Shown: one piece after another, positions 48,026-61,549 of the stretch
Numbering within the stretch: the stretch's first letter is position 1
How the letters are laid out: each line of letters starts with the position of its first letter
Source: Cylicocyclus nassatus
Taxonomy: Eukaryota; Nematoda; Chromadorea; Rhabditida; Strongylidae
NCBI GenBank assembly: GCA_958299035.1
Contig: CATQJL010000223.1
Location: forward strand, 47,914,162-47,978,161
DNA: 64,000 nucleotides
Direction of reading: 5' to 3'
The notes under the pieces: model-generated
Told to the model about the DNA's origin: nothing
Seen by the model: only the letters and a program-made list of their open reading frames with translations
Databases searched by the model: none
Program-made: the position numbers and the translations under genes

Positions 48026-51000
48026 CAGTACCCACACTAATTATTCGACAAAAAACGCAAAAACTGACGATCCGCGTTTTTTTCGTTTTTTCTTCATAAC
48101 TTCCTTCAAATTGCATAAAATACAAATCAGAAGAAAGCTTGATGCTCAGCTCGTCAAGATGAATCTTCTGATATATTGCACTTTCGTACTATTCTGTTTT
48201 CAATCTGCTCGATTTTTGTGTGAGGACGGGTATTCGTAGTGGTGTAACTCAGCGAAGAACACACATGGACGATTCAAGTAAACATGGGTCAGTAGTGCTG
48301 TCCCCGTAGATTATCAAGTATTAGTGAGTACCGAAAGATTCCCTTTCCATAGGGAAAGATAGACCGTTTAATTTTGAAAAAATCGATGTCCTTCAAATTT
48401 TCGTTACCGTAACCCTACAGTAAGACGCTAATTTGCAAAGCAGGTGTGTTTTTCGTGATCAGCAGAGTAGATAACCTCTATGCGCAAGTTTTTCAAGGAA
48501 TTCAGAACCTTTCATTTTTTCTCGTTCTAAGCTGTGAAGCTCGCCGATGGGTTTTGGCTAAAATATTGATGATCTTGGATTGACCGGAAACTTCGCCCAT
48601 AGAGGTTTTCGGACTCGCTGATTACAGAAATAGTGCCCTCTGCGCAGCATAAGTTCTTTTGGCAGAGTTATGCTGAGAGGAATGCTGCGATACTACGCAA
48701 GTTCCTAAGTTTGTCTGCCCTTTGCGCGTGTCTGTTGGACAACTTACCTGCTCCTTTTTGTAATTTGAAATCACTAGAGGCAGTGCTCTTAAAGCATGCA
48801 TACACTAGGCCTTTACCTATATTGGTCGCCGAACTGTGAGCTGACGAACTCACGTCCGCATGAAAATCGTTCGAAATTTTAAGATCGCACATTTTGGCCA
48901 AATATCGCCGCGAATGGTCACAGATGACTCTGATTGCAGATATTATGTTTATATACAATGTTAATTGCTAATTTATGCCTCATACTGCTGCTTACCCCTT
49001 GTGCCAACTCTTACACCTGTAACTCAAAGTTTGCAAAAAATCGATAAGCCGATATCGACCGATGACGAAATGTAATCTATCAGACAGTTCGGCTCCTAAG
49101 GCTAGGTTCATACTAATTCCCATGTTCCGGAACTGTTCCCGCACAGCTCCGCAATGTTCCAGCACTGTGCTGGGAACTGTGCGGGAACTGCAACTGTGCT
49201 GCATGCGCTGCAGCCGCCCCGCATGCGTTTTGAACGGCGGGAGTTGGAGAATTTGACCGTTTTTAACGGTTTTTCTTCCAAATTTCTCTCATTTTGACCT
49301 TATTCCTCTACCCCGCTCCTTTTATCAGCAGAACTTCGAGCTCAAAGCGAGGATGAAGAATGAGCGCTTTTCGCCATGAATTAGGGAGTAGGAGCAATTC
49401 TGAAGTTGCATAATTTGGGAATTTCCTCTTGTTTTCTAATGAGTTTCCTTTTTGGCCATTCTCAGCCCCTTTCCTTGTGATGAGAAAAGGTGTGAAATTA
49501 AAGCGAGTTAAAGAAATAACCTTGTTCTGTTCCATATCCGGGCAGATTGCTCTTTTTGCGCTTGTCCATTTTGTTCCATTTTTGCCCAGGCCTGCTTCAT
49601 GTGTTCTAGAAGTCGCTGCGTAGTCCCGCATCTGTATTGAAAGGGACATGGACAGGTCTCTAGAACACATGAAGTAGACCTCAACAAAAATGGCAGAGAA
49701 GATGGACGAGCGCAAGAAGGTTCATCTTCCCGGATACATGATGAGAACCGCGTTCAATCCTCAACTCCGCTTCAAGTTCACAGCTTTTCTCATCACAAAG
49801 AGAAGCGGGATAGAAGAAAGAAAGGAGAAACAACGATTTGGGAAAAGGGAAAGGGGCGGAGAATGCCCAAAAACGAAACTCATCAAAACAAGAGACAAGT
49901 CTCAATTCATGCAATTTCGGAATTGCTCCTACTCTCTAATTCATAGCAGATGGCTATGGAAACTACGCAGGGGCTTCCTGGAACAAATGGAATGAGTCTG
50001 TGTAAAAATAAAGTGAAGATAAAATGGACGAGCGCAAGAACACACATTTTGTCGCATATGCAGAACGGAAAAGCGCTCATTGTTTAACCCCTCTTGGAGC
50101 TCGAAGCTCTGCTGATCAAAAAAAAAAGGAGCGGGGTAGAGGAATATGGTCAAAATGAGAGAAATTTGGAAGAAAAACCGTTGAAAACGGTCAAAATTCT
50201 CCAACTCCCGCCGTTCAAAACGCGTGCGGGGCGGCTGCATGCAGCACAGTTGCAGTTTTCGCACAGTTCCCAGCACAGTGCTGGAACATTGCGGGACTGT
50301 GCGGGAACAGTTCCGGAACACGGGAATTATTATGAACCTAGCCTTAGGAGCCGAACTGTCTGATAGATTACATTTCGTCATCGGTCGATATCGGCTTATC
50401 GATTTTTTGCAAACTTTGAGTTACAGATGTAAGAGTTGGCACAAGGGGTAAGCAGCAGTATGAGGCATAAATTAGCAATTAACATTGTATATAAACATAA
50501 TATCTGCAATCAGAGTCATCTGTGACCATTCGCGGCGATATTTGGCCAAAATGTGCGATCTTAAAATTTCGAACGATTTTCATGCGGACGTGAGTTCGTC
50601 AGCTCACAGTTCGGCGACCAATATAGGTAAAGGCCTAGTGTATGCATGCTTTAAGAGCACTGCCTCTAGTGATTTCAAATTACAAAAAGGAGCAGGTAAG
50701 TTGTCCAACAGACACGCGCAAAGGGCAGACAAACTTAGGAACTTGCGTAGTATCGCAGCATTCCTCTCAGCATAACTCTGCCAAAAGAACTTATGCTGCG
50801 CAGAGGGCACTATTTCTGTAATCAGCGAGTCCGAAAACCTCTATGGGCGAAGTTTCCGGTCAATCCAAGATCATCAATATTTTAGCCAAAACCCATCGGC
50901 GAGCTTCACAGCTTAGAACGAGAAAAAATGAAAGGTTCTGAATTCCTTGAAAAACTTGCGCAAAGAGGTTATCTACTCTGCTGATCACGAAAAACACACC

Positions 51001-51417
51001 TGCTTTGCAAATTAGCGTCTTACTGTAGGGTTACGGTAACGAAAATTTGAAGGACATCGATTTTTTCAAAATTAAACGGTCTATCTTTCCCTATGGAAAG
51101 GGAATCTTTCGGTACTCACTAATACGTGATAATCTACGGGGACAGCACTACTGACCCATGTTTACTTGAATCGTCCATGTGTGTTCTTCGCTGAGTTACA
51201 CCACTACGAATACCCGTCCTTACACAAAAATCGAGCAGATTGAAAACAGAATAGTACGAAAGTGCAATATATCAGAAGATTCATCTTGACGAGCTGAGCC
51301 TCAAGCTTTCTTCTGATTTGTATTTTATGCAATTTGAAGGAAGTTATGAAGAAAAAACGAAAAAAACGCGGATCGTCAGTTTTTGCGTTTTCTGTCGAAT
51401 AATTAGTGTGGGTACTG
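48026..51417. mobile_element. 3.4-kb giant inverted-repeat element
   Basis: Outer ends are CAGTACCCACACTAATTATT and its inverse, flanked by TA. The outer arms (48026 to about 49310 and about 50110 to 51417) are nearly identical; a 68-codon frame translates identically at 48633 (+) and 50604 (-). The inner arms (to a centre near 49632) still pair (CTTCATGTGTTCTAGA and inverse) but carry indels and substitutions. Each arm has a local hairpin, GTTCCAGCACTGTGCTGGGAAC-like, near 49150 and 50270. No transposase is recognisable. TA target and long inverted repeats fit a Tc1/mariner-type foldback element. Confidence 0.85.
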
Positions 51418-54400
51418 TATCTGGCTTCACTATTTATTTGATTTGAGCGGTCAGCTTCAGAATAGCCATAGAGTCTGCGCTCCCCTTCAGAGTGTGACCA
51501 TTTTTTTTAGAAAAGTATTGGTGTTTTCTTATCTTGGGGCATCTTGGTTGACATGTAAATTGTAATTAAATACTTTACATCAGAAATAGAATAAGGAATG
51601 GAATTACTGGGTTGGTTAATAAATAATTCCAGTCGGGTTTGCGGCTTCTACAGATGCTGCAGACGATTTTTCATCTAGTATACGGTACCTCTGAAAATAG
51701 CACTTCAATAAGAATTGGAACAAATTTTTTTGAATAGAGTTTATTTTACAAAGAAAGAAATCTTCAAAGAAAAAGTAACCGTAATTTGCTCATTGTGCGC
51801 AAATATGAGAAAATTTGGTTTTTTCGGCCAAAGAATTTTGAAATGGCAGATCACAATTTTTATACTTGCTAAGTAGGGAAAACCTGCTTGTACCCAGATA
51901 CCAACTTGCTGTTCTCTCCATCCAATGGAGCACGGGAGCGAAGTTTAGAAAGTCGCGGAATTGAGCTTTTGGATTTTTAGGCATGTTGGGGTATAAGTGT
52001 CCTTTACCAGTAAAAAATTCTGGATATTTGAAATTTGATAGAAAAAGCTTTGTTCCACTCACATATAAAAAATCATGGGTGAAGAACAACGAGGAAAGTT
52101 TTTATGAAGATTTTCATGCCAAAACGAAATTATTCTTCGGCCAGTCTAACAGAATGTTCCATGTCTATCTCACTCGGACTTTCTCGGGATTCAACTACAA
52201 TTTCTAAAACATTACCTTCACCTAAAACTTTATTTCTGTTACCCGAACTGACAAGAGATGTAATTGCGACGGGTTCCGTTACATCTTGACAGCAGACGTT
52301 GACATAGTGCACGTGCTTGAGCATTTCAGCATGTGAGCTGTGTAATTTCTTACACTACATCAGTGTCGACTGTTGTCAGAGCGGGTCCAAAAATTTCTCA
52401 ATCGTCAATTAACGCTCTTAGGAAGAAATTATCGCATGCATAAAGCAAACCAAAATCGAAATAAAATAGTTTCTGTTGATGATTCCTTGCTATCAAAAAA
52501 AATGTTGACTATAAACCCACATGTTAAGTTGAAACTAGTGTTTGTCACTGAACATGTGCTTGGCATATTTATTGTTAACGCATCATTTTTAACTCGCTTT
52601 TTCTAAGAAGTTTGAAGAACTTCCAAAAAATAGTTTACTGGAAGGCCTTAAAATAATAAATACTCACCCAGCTCATTCATACCTTTATTTTTCACATACC
52701 GTGTTCAGCAATACTGCCATCGCTCCCTCTATTCCGAGTGCTCGATCTGACCAATTATATTCGTGAATGTCTAAAATAATAAATACTTGGGTTGGAAGCT
52801 TCTTCATGATCACGATCTTCTTCATGGCATTTATTTTTTCTTTTCTTTTCGTTTCGGTCGACTGGTTTTTCATGCCGAGTGTGTAGAATTCATGAAATCA
52901 CCGCTAACTCTTTATCTTGAGCCCCTGAATAATCCTCGTATGCCTTTTTGGAATGAAGAGGGTTTCTTAGTTTATGTTGGTAGGCCCGTATAGTTCAAGC
53001 TGAAACAAGCTGTTCTCAAAGCTAGACATATTGGCTGACACTGATAAAATAAAATAGGTCATTTAATTCTTCTGGAAATTTCCCATAAAACTAATTTTTT
53101 AAGAATTTTTAAACCATTTTCGAGTTCATATCTTTCTGCAACGCTAAGCTGTGAGGTATGTTGAATACTGAATCCACAAGTTTCTCATTTGTGTTTGACA
53201 AACTACAAATTGCTGCTTTTCATGCTGCATATGTATTCATAGCTCCCTGGAACTACAATTTTCTCAAAATTTGTTTTCTGCTAATAATTTCCGGACATGT
53301 AATGGCCTCAAGAAAATCATCACGGGGTCCTATGTCTTAGTTTTTGTCTTCCTCAGCAATGATAACACGAAATTATTCGCTTGAGCACCTGAGCAAATAT
53401 TCTTGGCTAAGTCATCAAAATGTCACTTTTCCTCCTTTTTTTCGTACCTGATGTGCATCTATGTAAACTGTACCTATTGTGCCTATTTGCGCAACTTTCG
53501 ATTGTGAAATCTTCGTTGGAGGTTAGGCTGAGTTTTTTCGAAAATGACGAGACGAAGTGTTTGGAATGACAGTCTCTAACACTGCGGTGTTTTTTTTATT
53601 TTCTATGACTTGGAACAAAATAAGTTCTCGAGCCGGACTCAATTTGAGAAATTCTGCTGTTTCTCAAGGTCTTTAACGAAAAAGTAATAGGTAAATATTT
53701 CTTCAACTCACTGGTTCTCAGTTTCCAAGAGAATTAATTATATCCAAAGGTATTTTATCGTCGGAGCTGTGCAATTGCGATCCGTGGCAATTTTTTGAGA
53801 ACACAAGGTCATTATTTTTCGTCAAGATCCTAATCATGTTCTTGAACTGCATCGTTGTCTGATGAATTACTGAGGAGAATAAATGATTGCCACTGCTTGT
53901 CGCTCTTCCATCCATCATCAGGTCAAAAATTGTAAGCTTGTTGGGATATACTAATTGCAGCGATTCATCTTTGTCTTTTCGAGGGGAAAAGTATTTCGGC
54001 TTGCTTCTCAAGAAGATTTGGGAATGTGCTCTATAAATCGAGGTTTATGGGCGGATTAGCGTACATCCCATTCTTTTACGCGTGTCCCATTCACCAATTG
54101 TTTGCTCAAAATATTTCAAGCTCTTACAAACATTCTACTGAAATTATTTTGGAAGTAATCTTCAGACAGATCCTATGTCCTTTTATGTGCATACTGATCT
54201 GTAACCCTCAACTAATTCAGTCTCCAAATGTTTGCAGTCCAAATGACTTCATTGCTGAAAAAGTCCATTTTCAGCTCTCGCCCACCTTTTTGGACATAAT
54301 ACCGTAGTGGGCGAGAATTATGGTACAGATTCTCGGTCGTCAATAATTTATATAAGCTATCTCTCGAGAATTGGCACACTCTGGTCTCTCCAGTCAATCT

Positions 54401-57400
54401 CCACATCTCCCTATTCAGTTTCCATCTAAGGAGCACAAAATCAGTTCTGATAGTTTCAGAACAGAGAATTGTTTATGACGTTCAATTATTTGGCTTTGAG
54501 TACTGAAATTGTCATTATTGAGAAAATACATTTTTGAACGTTGTATTAGACTTGTGGAATTACTGATTACTATTGAAATTCTTGTTATCCTAGAACAATC
54601 GTCTCTCGAAATATTCTTGTAAATAAAAATCTCAAATTTTCATCTAACAACTTTATAATTGTACTGCTCCAAAGTATGACAAAAGCTTCAAAGTCTTTCT
54701 TTTTGAATTTGAGCTTGTGCAGCTCCAGAATATTCTTGTGAATATTGAACACTGAACTTTCTGCTCACGAAAGGATGCTCATCTCAATGCGCTTATCTAG
54801 GGCCAGTTTTACTTGGACCAAAATCCCTAACTTTTTCTGCGCTTCACGATAAGCTGAATTGAAGCTTTGAGACTTCCATCTGACAGCTGCTTTATCATCG
54901 TTTCGTTCTGCAAGCTTTGCAGAGATTTTCAAATAGTTGAAGCTGCGAATTGTGGTTTCCGTTCCTGTCTATGTTCACCAATTGAGAGGCTACTAGGCGT
55001 AGTCTACTTACAGTTTACCTATATGCTGTCCCATAAGTCTTACATAATTCTGACAAAATTTGAAACATTTGGGAAGCGTTTTAGGCTAAATCATATATCT
55101 TTGTACGTTTTTATGAATTTTGTCTTTTCCTGTGTATCACAAAATGCTCAGAATAAAATCAAGGGGGCTGATAATGTCACATCGAGGACCCGATATTCAG
55201 ACATCCTAGAATTTTCATGCAACTTTTCCAAAAATTTTTAACTTGAGCATCTTTCTTTATAAGCTTGTTTTCCTTCAAAAGCGCTATAAAGCCAAATTTC
55301 CGTTAAAAACACACGAGCTTGTCAATGATGTAGAGAAAATCAAAACAAATAATCGATATTTACTTCCTGTCGATATTCAAGATTTTTATCATGACACAGT
55401 GAGGCTGTCGATACTGCTTATTTTTGAAATTATTCATTTCCTTTCTATCTACCGAAAAATGCACTTTGCCACATGAACTGTGCCCTTGCGACTCCTTGCC
55501 CCTTCATCTCTCTTCCTCTATTTACACTGTTCCTCACTGTTATTATCCTCTAATGTACCGTCGCACAATACTTGTTCACCTCCTACCAGCCATCACTTCA
55601 TTGGAATCTCCACATAGTCGATGGAAAGATATTTCTCATAGTTTTTGTCAACTAGCACTAGGTTTCTATGGTGATAAAACCAGCATCGTTTCCATTTATC
55701 TTCGGAATTTTTCCATGTCAATTTTTTATATGAGTCTCGACGCAGATTCAGTATTCAGTATCTGTCCATTTGCTTTGTAAACTCACTTCAGACTATAGAT
55801 GATTTCGTCTGTTTGCAATGACACATCAAAATTCCAGCGTCATCACAAAAATCTTTTCTTCTGTTTGTTCTTCACACATTGGAACCTCATTCCGTGGCCT
55901 TGCTCTATTTCGAAAGTTGTTTTACGTAGCACTTGAGTATTTGCGCAGATGCTTCAACTTCCATTAATTCGGTCTCTTTTCGACCTCGTGAAATTTATAC
56001 GCCGTATAACCGTGCAGTTTACAGAAACCCATTTCACTTTTTATCCGTTTTAATTTCCTTAAAGCATTTACATAAAAATGAAAAATTGAAGCCCAAGGCT
56101 GAAAGCGATAAGATCTATGAAAGAATAATCTTTTTTTTGAGACAAAAAATAACTGGAATTAGTGTTGCACATCCACTCGAGGTGTCATCTCGAAGTATTC
56201 TTTTCTTCAGTAATCTTTCAAATAAATAGCTTTTTACGAGTACATAATGCACCGCACATTCCATTGAGTAGAAAATAGCATATCGTCTGCACTTTCTTCT
56301 ATTCTTACCTGGCTATAAATGTTTTTGTGATGCACTCGATGACGCACGCAAGAGACTCTTCCATAATGCAATTCTGAGGACTGTCGTCATTGCATTGTTC
56401 TGGATTTTCTTCGTAGAAATTTTCGTACACCTTACGTTCAGGTTTGCTGAGGGCAAAAACTTACGATGTCGCCCCCCCAATAGACTATTCTCTTGCTTAC
56501 CTTGTAGCCACTGGAAGCTGTTGGTCATGAAACTTTATGATTTTTTGAATTTGGTATCGATCCAACATGCTGATATTATTGCCTCTGAACTAGTTTATGC
56601 TTTCCTCTATCATATTTTTGGCTAAAGTAATTCTAACATGAGTTTCCGGTTTGGCTAAACGCAACAACGGTACAAATTACGAGCTTTTTTCTGTGATTGC
56701 ACTAATAGTGACTAAATCAAGAGCAACTGATCTTGTTTTTCACCGTGATGCTTTGCACTTATCTTGGGTCTCTGCCATGAGTACATGGTGAAATTCAATC
56801 CAGAAAGATACATGATAAGCTACACCATCGGTTTTCTCAAAATTTCTGTCATGACATTGTTCATTAGGTTGTACTAATGAATACGTCATGCTCGATGTTT
56901 TCAATACTGTTAAAAAAATCGAGCATGACATATAGTTTGATCCAGTGTGTTGAAGTTGTTTTTATCATAACTTGAAATCCCTTTCAATCAAAGACTTTGT
57001 CAAATAGAGATGGAAAATCTCTTCTTTTTTTCTCACTTGGTACGCTGGTAAACAAGTTCCATAGCTTTTCTTTTCCGGTTCTGTCCACATACGAAGTTGG
57101 AAAATAAGTTTTGCAACAAAGAACTCTAATCTCTTCCGTAATGTTAAGTTAAAGATCTATCTGGGAAACACAATTGTAGGTTTTCTAATAGTGATCTGAG
57201 GAAAAAATATCTCAGTCTAGCACAGAGATACAAGCTGATTTAGGATAACATATCATTGTGGCTATTAAATCGATCGCTAAATGAACAATCCAATATCCAA
57301 TGTTTATTAATTCAGTTCTTTCTCTGAAGTTCATGCTAATCGTGTGCCTTTTCCATCTTTGATTGACGAATTGATTTGCTTATAATAATAAAGTACATCT

Positions 57401-57605
57401 TGTTTTAAACGAAGTATCAATAAAAAAGCTTCTTTTTCAAGCATCCTCGAACGAATTTGGAATTTTTGGCACAAGAATCATGCTAAAAAAATATTTGTAG
57501 TGAAAACGTTAATGTAAGTGGTATAATGAATACACTTTGTATAATATATTATTTAGATGGAATCTCAAGGGCAAATGAACCCATCAGTAATCTTGACAGT
57601 AAGTA
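51418..57605. other. About 6 kb without a confirmed gene
   Basis: The reverse frame at 52130-52280 (VTEPVAITSLVSSGNRNKVL, then ESPSEIDMEHSVRLAEE and a stop) is protein-like, as is 53718-54011 (YPNKLTIFDLMMDGRATSSG). Neither matches a family I know, and splice partners are not evident. Forward frames of 77-124 codons between 54867 and 56229 lie close together but show no domains. Confidence 0.3.
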
Positions 57606-57985
57606 CTAGGTCGGTGCAAAAGTTTTGTCACGTTTTTTAGTGCAATAGGAAATTTCGCCAATTTCCAAAACTCGCGACTTAATCATTTAGCGAAATTCTC
57701 AAAGAGTAGCTGACAAAATTAATGATTTTAGTCGGCAAAAGTTCGTCTACCTAATGGCTACCAAAGTTCCCCCAAACGTCTCAGTAAAAAATTTAAAAAT
57801 TAGCGAAACTTGGACATGGTGAAAATGAAAGGTTGAAATGTTAAGTGATTATCTCAGCATACTCTTAACGAATCACACTGATAATATAGCAGCCTGCATC
57901 GAATACAGCTTGAAGTATTTGTCTACCTTTTCTGTAAAGAGTTTGCGGGTTATTTTGTAATGACAAAACTTTTGCACCGACCTAA
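57606..57985. mobile_element. Mariner deletion derivative, TAGGTCGGTGC ends
   Basis: Terminal 27-base inverted repeats, TAGGTCGGTGCAAAAGTTTT and inverse, enclose about 380 bases. Unlike the foldback families the interior does not pair, so this looks like an internally deleted mariner element. TA lies on the left; the right flank is altered. Confidence 0.8.
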
Positions 57986-58317
57986 ATAACTCTCTAGCAG
58001 AGACTGAAAAACCTACGGCTACGTTGCAATTCTTGCTCCTCATACTCATCTCATTCTTCTTTTTGCACTTTTCTTCCAAAGTTATGCGCATACTAGCAAC
58101 ATAGGAGAACATGTGCAAGGTCGTGCGAAAATTTCGATTGAAAAGGTCATTGGCGTGAATGACAGGCACGGCCTAGTCCGGCGTCCATCATCATGCGCTT
58201 GTTCTGCGCCTACCCCATTCCATGAAAATTATTGTTCCTGTCATTCTTCATTGTATGTATTGCCCGTCCTAATTCGATCAAATCTGTGTTGGCACTCATC
58301 CAAAACAAACTTTGAAC

Positions 58318-58331
58318 TCCAACATTTCCAG
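58318..58331 (+). promoter_or_regulatory. Likely spliced-leader trans-splice acceptor
   Basis: CAACATTTCCAG ends at the base before the ATG of the second CX gene. As at the first CX gene, the acceptor abuts the start codon and no upstream exon is needed. This fits SL trans-splicing and fixes the start at 58332 over the longer in-frame extension to 58113. Confidence 0.6.
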
Positions 58332-61300
58332 ATGTTGATATACCGACTCTGCCTAGTATTTTCCGTATTTTCTGTAGCAGTGGCTAGGAGAGGTGGAGGA
58401 GGATTTCGAGGGTCGTCACGTGCCCGATCAGTTTCTTCTCACCGATCGTCGTCGTCACATTCACATTCACATTCACCACGATTCACGAAAAAGTATGTTT
58501 TGTTGTTAGAAAACCAGATTTGTACAATTTATAGAGACAGTTATATAGATATTTCTCCCTCTCAGATTTTCCAAAGTTGGTTCGATTCAACGCACGTCGA
58601 TGTTTCGAGCGACTGTGTTTGGCGCAGCCGCTGGCTACCTCACATTCCGAGCTGGCCGACATATCATTAATGATCCTAATCAACCGATTATGTAAGTTTT
58701 TTCAACGCAGTTTTGAATTCCATCAACTTATGAGAGCGCTTAATTCTCTGATTGTTCGATCAGCGTGTGTGGGGTGTGGCCCGCCACTCGCGAGAGATTC
58801 CCATGTGTTAAAAGAGCAGTTTACTGAGGTCAAAGAACGGGACCTGAGTGACGACTTTCTATCATACTTTCCTTTCTCAGCTTTATTCGCGCTTGGTCTT
58901 ATTCGATGATCGTGCTTGCGAAGGTCTCATTGATACCACTTCCACTTTTCTAAAGCATCTAAGGCCGAAATTTTCAATGGCTGAATTATGCAGTGCAAGA
59001 ATTTCACAGTAATTGCAGTAAGAAATGAAAGACTTCTGTATTAATTCCTGGCTGGAACAGCGGAAACATAGGCTAAAGTTCCACTGACGATGATTTGAGA
59101 CTGGTACATTTCATATTTATTCTCGAATTCTTGACAACAAAGCTAGGTAAAAATTTTAAGTATGAAAAGTGGAAGTCAGTAGGTCCGCATTTACTTCGGA
59201 CATAGAATTCTGATTATTTCGTGATATGCAATTCTGATTATTTTGTGATATGCAGCAAAACTTTACGTTATTAACGTTCCATTATTGTCGTTGCTCACTG
59301 AAAAGACTAAAAAGACAACAAAAGTGTAAGAATCATATCGAATCTCAAAAGGTCGGAGGTCTGGAGGTGATTGACTTTGAGTTGTCGCTTTTTGTTAGCG
59401 CTTACCGTCGCGGATAGTTACTCCTAAAGTTCCTCCTTTTCTCTCTTTTCCTTCTTTTTTATGCAAAACTCTAGATCAACGATGAATATAGTTGAGTGTT
59501 TGGCGATAGTTCTATTAAATAGCGAAACTGGAGAGAAATCCTATTCTCCCACTGATCCAAGGCCAAATGGTAAGATGCTGGGAAAAATACTTCGTAAGAG
59601 TTGTCAACTTGGATCACTAAGTCAATGGAACGCACCTTTTTGTTTTTTGATTAACAGTATTTATGATCTGCGCCAAAATTGTGTAGAAATGGAAACTCTG
59701 TTCAATGGTCACAGTAGAGCAGACGATAGAATTTATGGGGCTAATAATACAGTCAATGTAATCATAGAGATCAAAAAATTTATTAATATCAATTTAATTT
59801 CATCAACATTTCCCTTCATCTCAAACAAAAAACCCTACGGGCCTAACCAGAACTAGTTAGAAGTTTTTTCATATTCTTCATTATTTCTGCATCATTGCAT
59901 CAGAGCAAAGATGATATTTATGTTGATAATGTTTACAAGGGGTGCTCATCGATCTGTTCTCTGAGCACATCAGCACAGGTTGCATGTACCTCTTATGTTA
60001 ATCTGACACATTTGCTTGCACCTCTTGCTTCAGTGTATAATCACTCCCTCTAAATCATATTTATACAAAGTGAATCAGATTGCGCAACGACGTTAAGCGA
60101 AGATGGTACTGGTCGCATACATTGACAGTTGTCATACAAGGTACAAAAAGTCACTTGCGCAAACATAGAGCTGTGCTTGTGTGAAACACCGATTATCCAC
60201 GGGGTAAACATTTGCTTGAACTTTTCTACAGTCTAGCTCGAAACCCTAATGCCTTTGAGCTGCGAAGTCCAATAATGGGATTTGCGTTCACCCATGACAT
60301 TGAAAAAGTGCTCCCGTCTCATCTGGTGCTTTCTGATGATGGTCGGAAAGTGATTTTTGATAAAGGTAAATAATTTTTTGGGCAAAGTACGAAATTTTCT
60401 AAATGTTGACATTTATAAGCGCTTTGGGAGTGCGTACCTGTACGGAGATTCCTTTTTGATAAGTTTATCAGGAAAGGCTAGCTCGTTCTATTTATACAAT
60501 TCAAATTTTTGCATCCGTTGTACCTACACTGGAGGAAGTTTCATTCCACAGAAGATTAGAAAATGATGCTGGTGACTGAGTAAATCACTAATTTCCAGAA
60601 GTTACCTCGCATTCACAACTGTGGAGCCAAAGAACCCCGAATGACATGATTTTCTTTAATGTCCAAGAAATCACTCTGGAAACTTCAAGAGAGTTAGTAG
60701 CAAGTTTTGCGAAACCGAACCCAATTGCATTGTGCGATTAGATCTAGGTTTATAACTCACACATAGAAACAAAATATTGCCTTAAGTTTCGGAGTTGAAC
60801 CTAAAAAAATTATCAGAGCTCAAAATTCTGCGAGACTTGAACAGCATACAAAAAAATTCTTTGGAGAGTGACTGACGCCAGTTCTCTTATCCCATTATCT
60901 CTAAATCAAACATCACATCTTTCTCGAGATGGATTTTGAAAATGAACAATGCTGTTTACAATTTTTCATGGGTTTGGACCACCAAACCATAAAAGGAATT
61001 GAAAAATGCCTATAGGGAGAAGCTTGAGAACTAAAGTCAAAGTTTTTCTTACAATTTTTCTTTCAGGTTTGATTCTCGTCCTTATTATTGGAATAGCGAA
61101 CTTCAAACGCCCACAGAGGAGTTTCCTGTGCAGTGCGTGAACAAGATTGACCCACAAGATCCACAGTTTGGTCGGGTATGTTTTTATTTACGAAAGGCTG
61201 TAGGAAAAGTCCATAGAATTTTCCAGGTTTATTATGAGAATGAAACTCGGCCAACAGAGATAGCTTACGCCTGTGCCGAAGGAGATTACTGTTGCGGGTA

Positions 61301-61549
61301 CGACTGCTGCCAAGAAAGCACTTTCTTCACAAGTCTTTTGTAAGTTTTTTGAAGTTTATTTTGTTCGTCTCGGTCTTCTCGGTCTTTTTTTGAATCAACG
61401 GGATTTTCCTTTTCAGCCGACTTTTGGTGCTGATTCTAGTCCTTTCCGTAGTGGGAGTTTTCTGCATAGAAGCCTTCAGATGGGCTCTGAACTGTGTATA
61501 CATGTGTAAATATGGACATCCACGGGAATGTGAACCACTTAGCATATAA
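58332..61549 (+). CDS. CX-module protein, paralogue, five exons
   Basis: Predicted exons are 58332-58492, 58566-58691, 61067-61175, 61227-61339 and 61417-61549, all GT-AG, giving 213 residues. A signal peptide (MLIYRLCLVFSVFSVAVA) is followed by RRGGGGFRGSS and a Ser/His-rich run with HSHSHS. The conserved FSKVG...GAAAGYLTFRAGRHII comes next. The CX module starts at RPYYW and includes QCVNKIDPQDPQFG, TRPTEI and ACAEGDYCCGYDCC (six cysteines). The last exon encodes a transmembrane helix (LLVLILVLSVVGVF) and a short Cys-containing cytoplasmic tail ending EPLSI, so this is a type I membrane protein by prediction. Introns before FSK, before FDSRPYYW and after QFGR match the first gene in place and phase. 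The second intron spans 2.4 kb. Molecular function is unknown. Confidence 0.87.

Noticed and set aside
48633..48839. 68-codon frame conserved exactly at 48633 (+) and 50604 (-)
   Set aside because: Identity comes from the two arms of the 3.4-kb inverted repeat, not from protein conservation.
58113..58331. Longer start for the second CX gene
   Set aside because: The extension has no signal peptide, includes an acceptor immediately before 58332 and has no counterpart in the paralogue.
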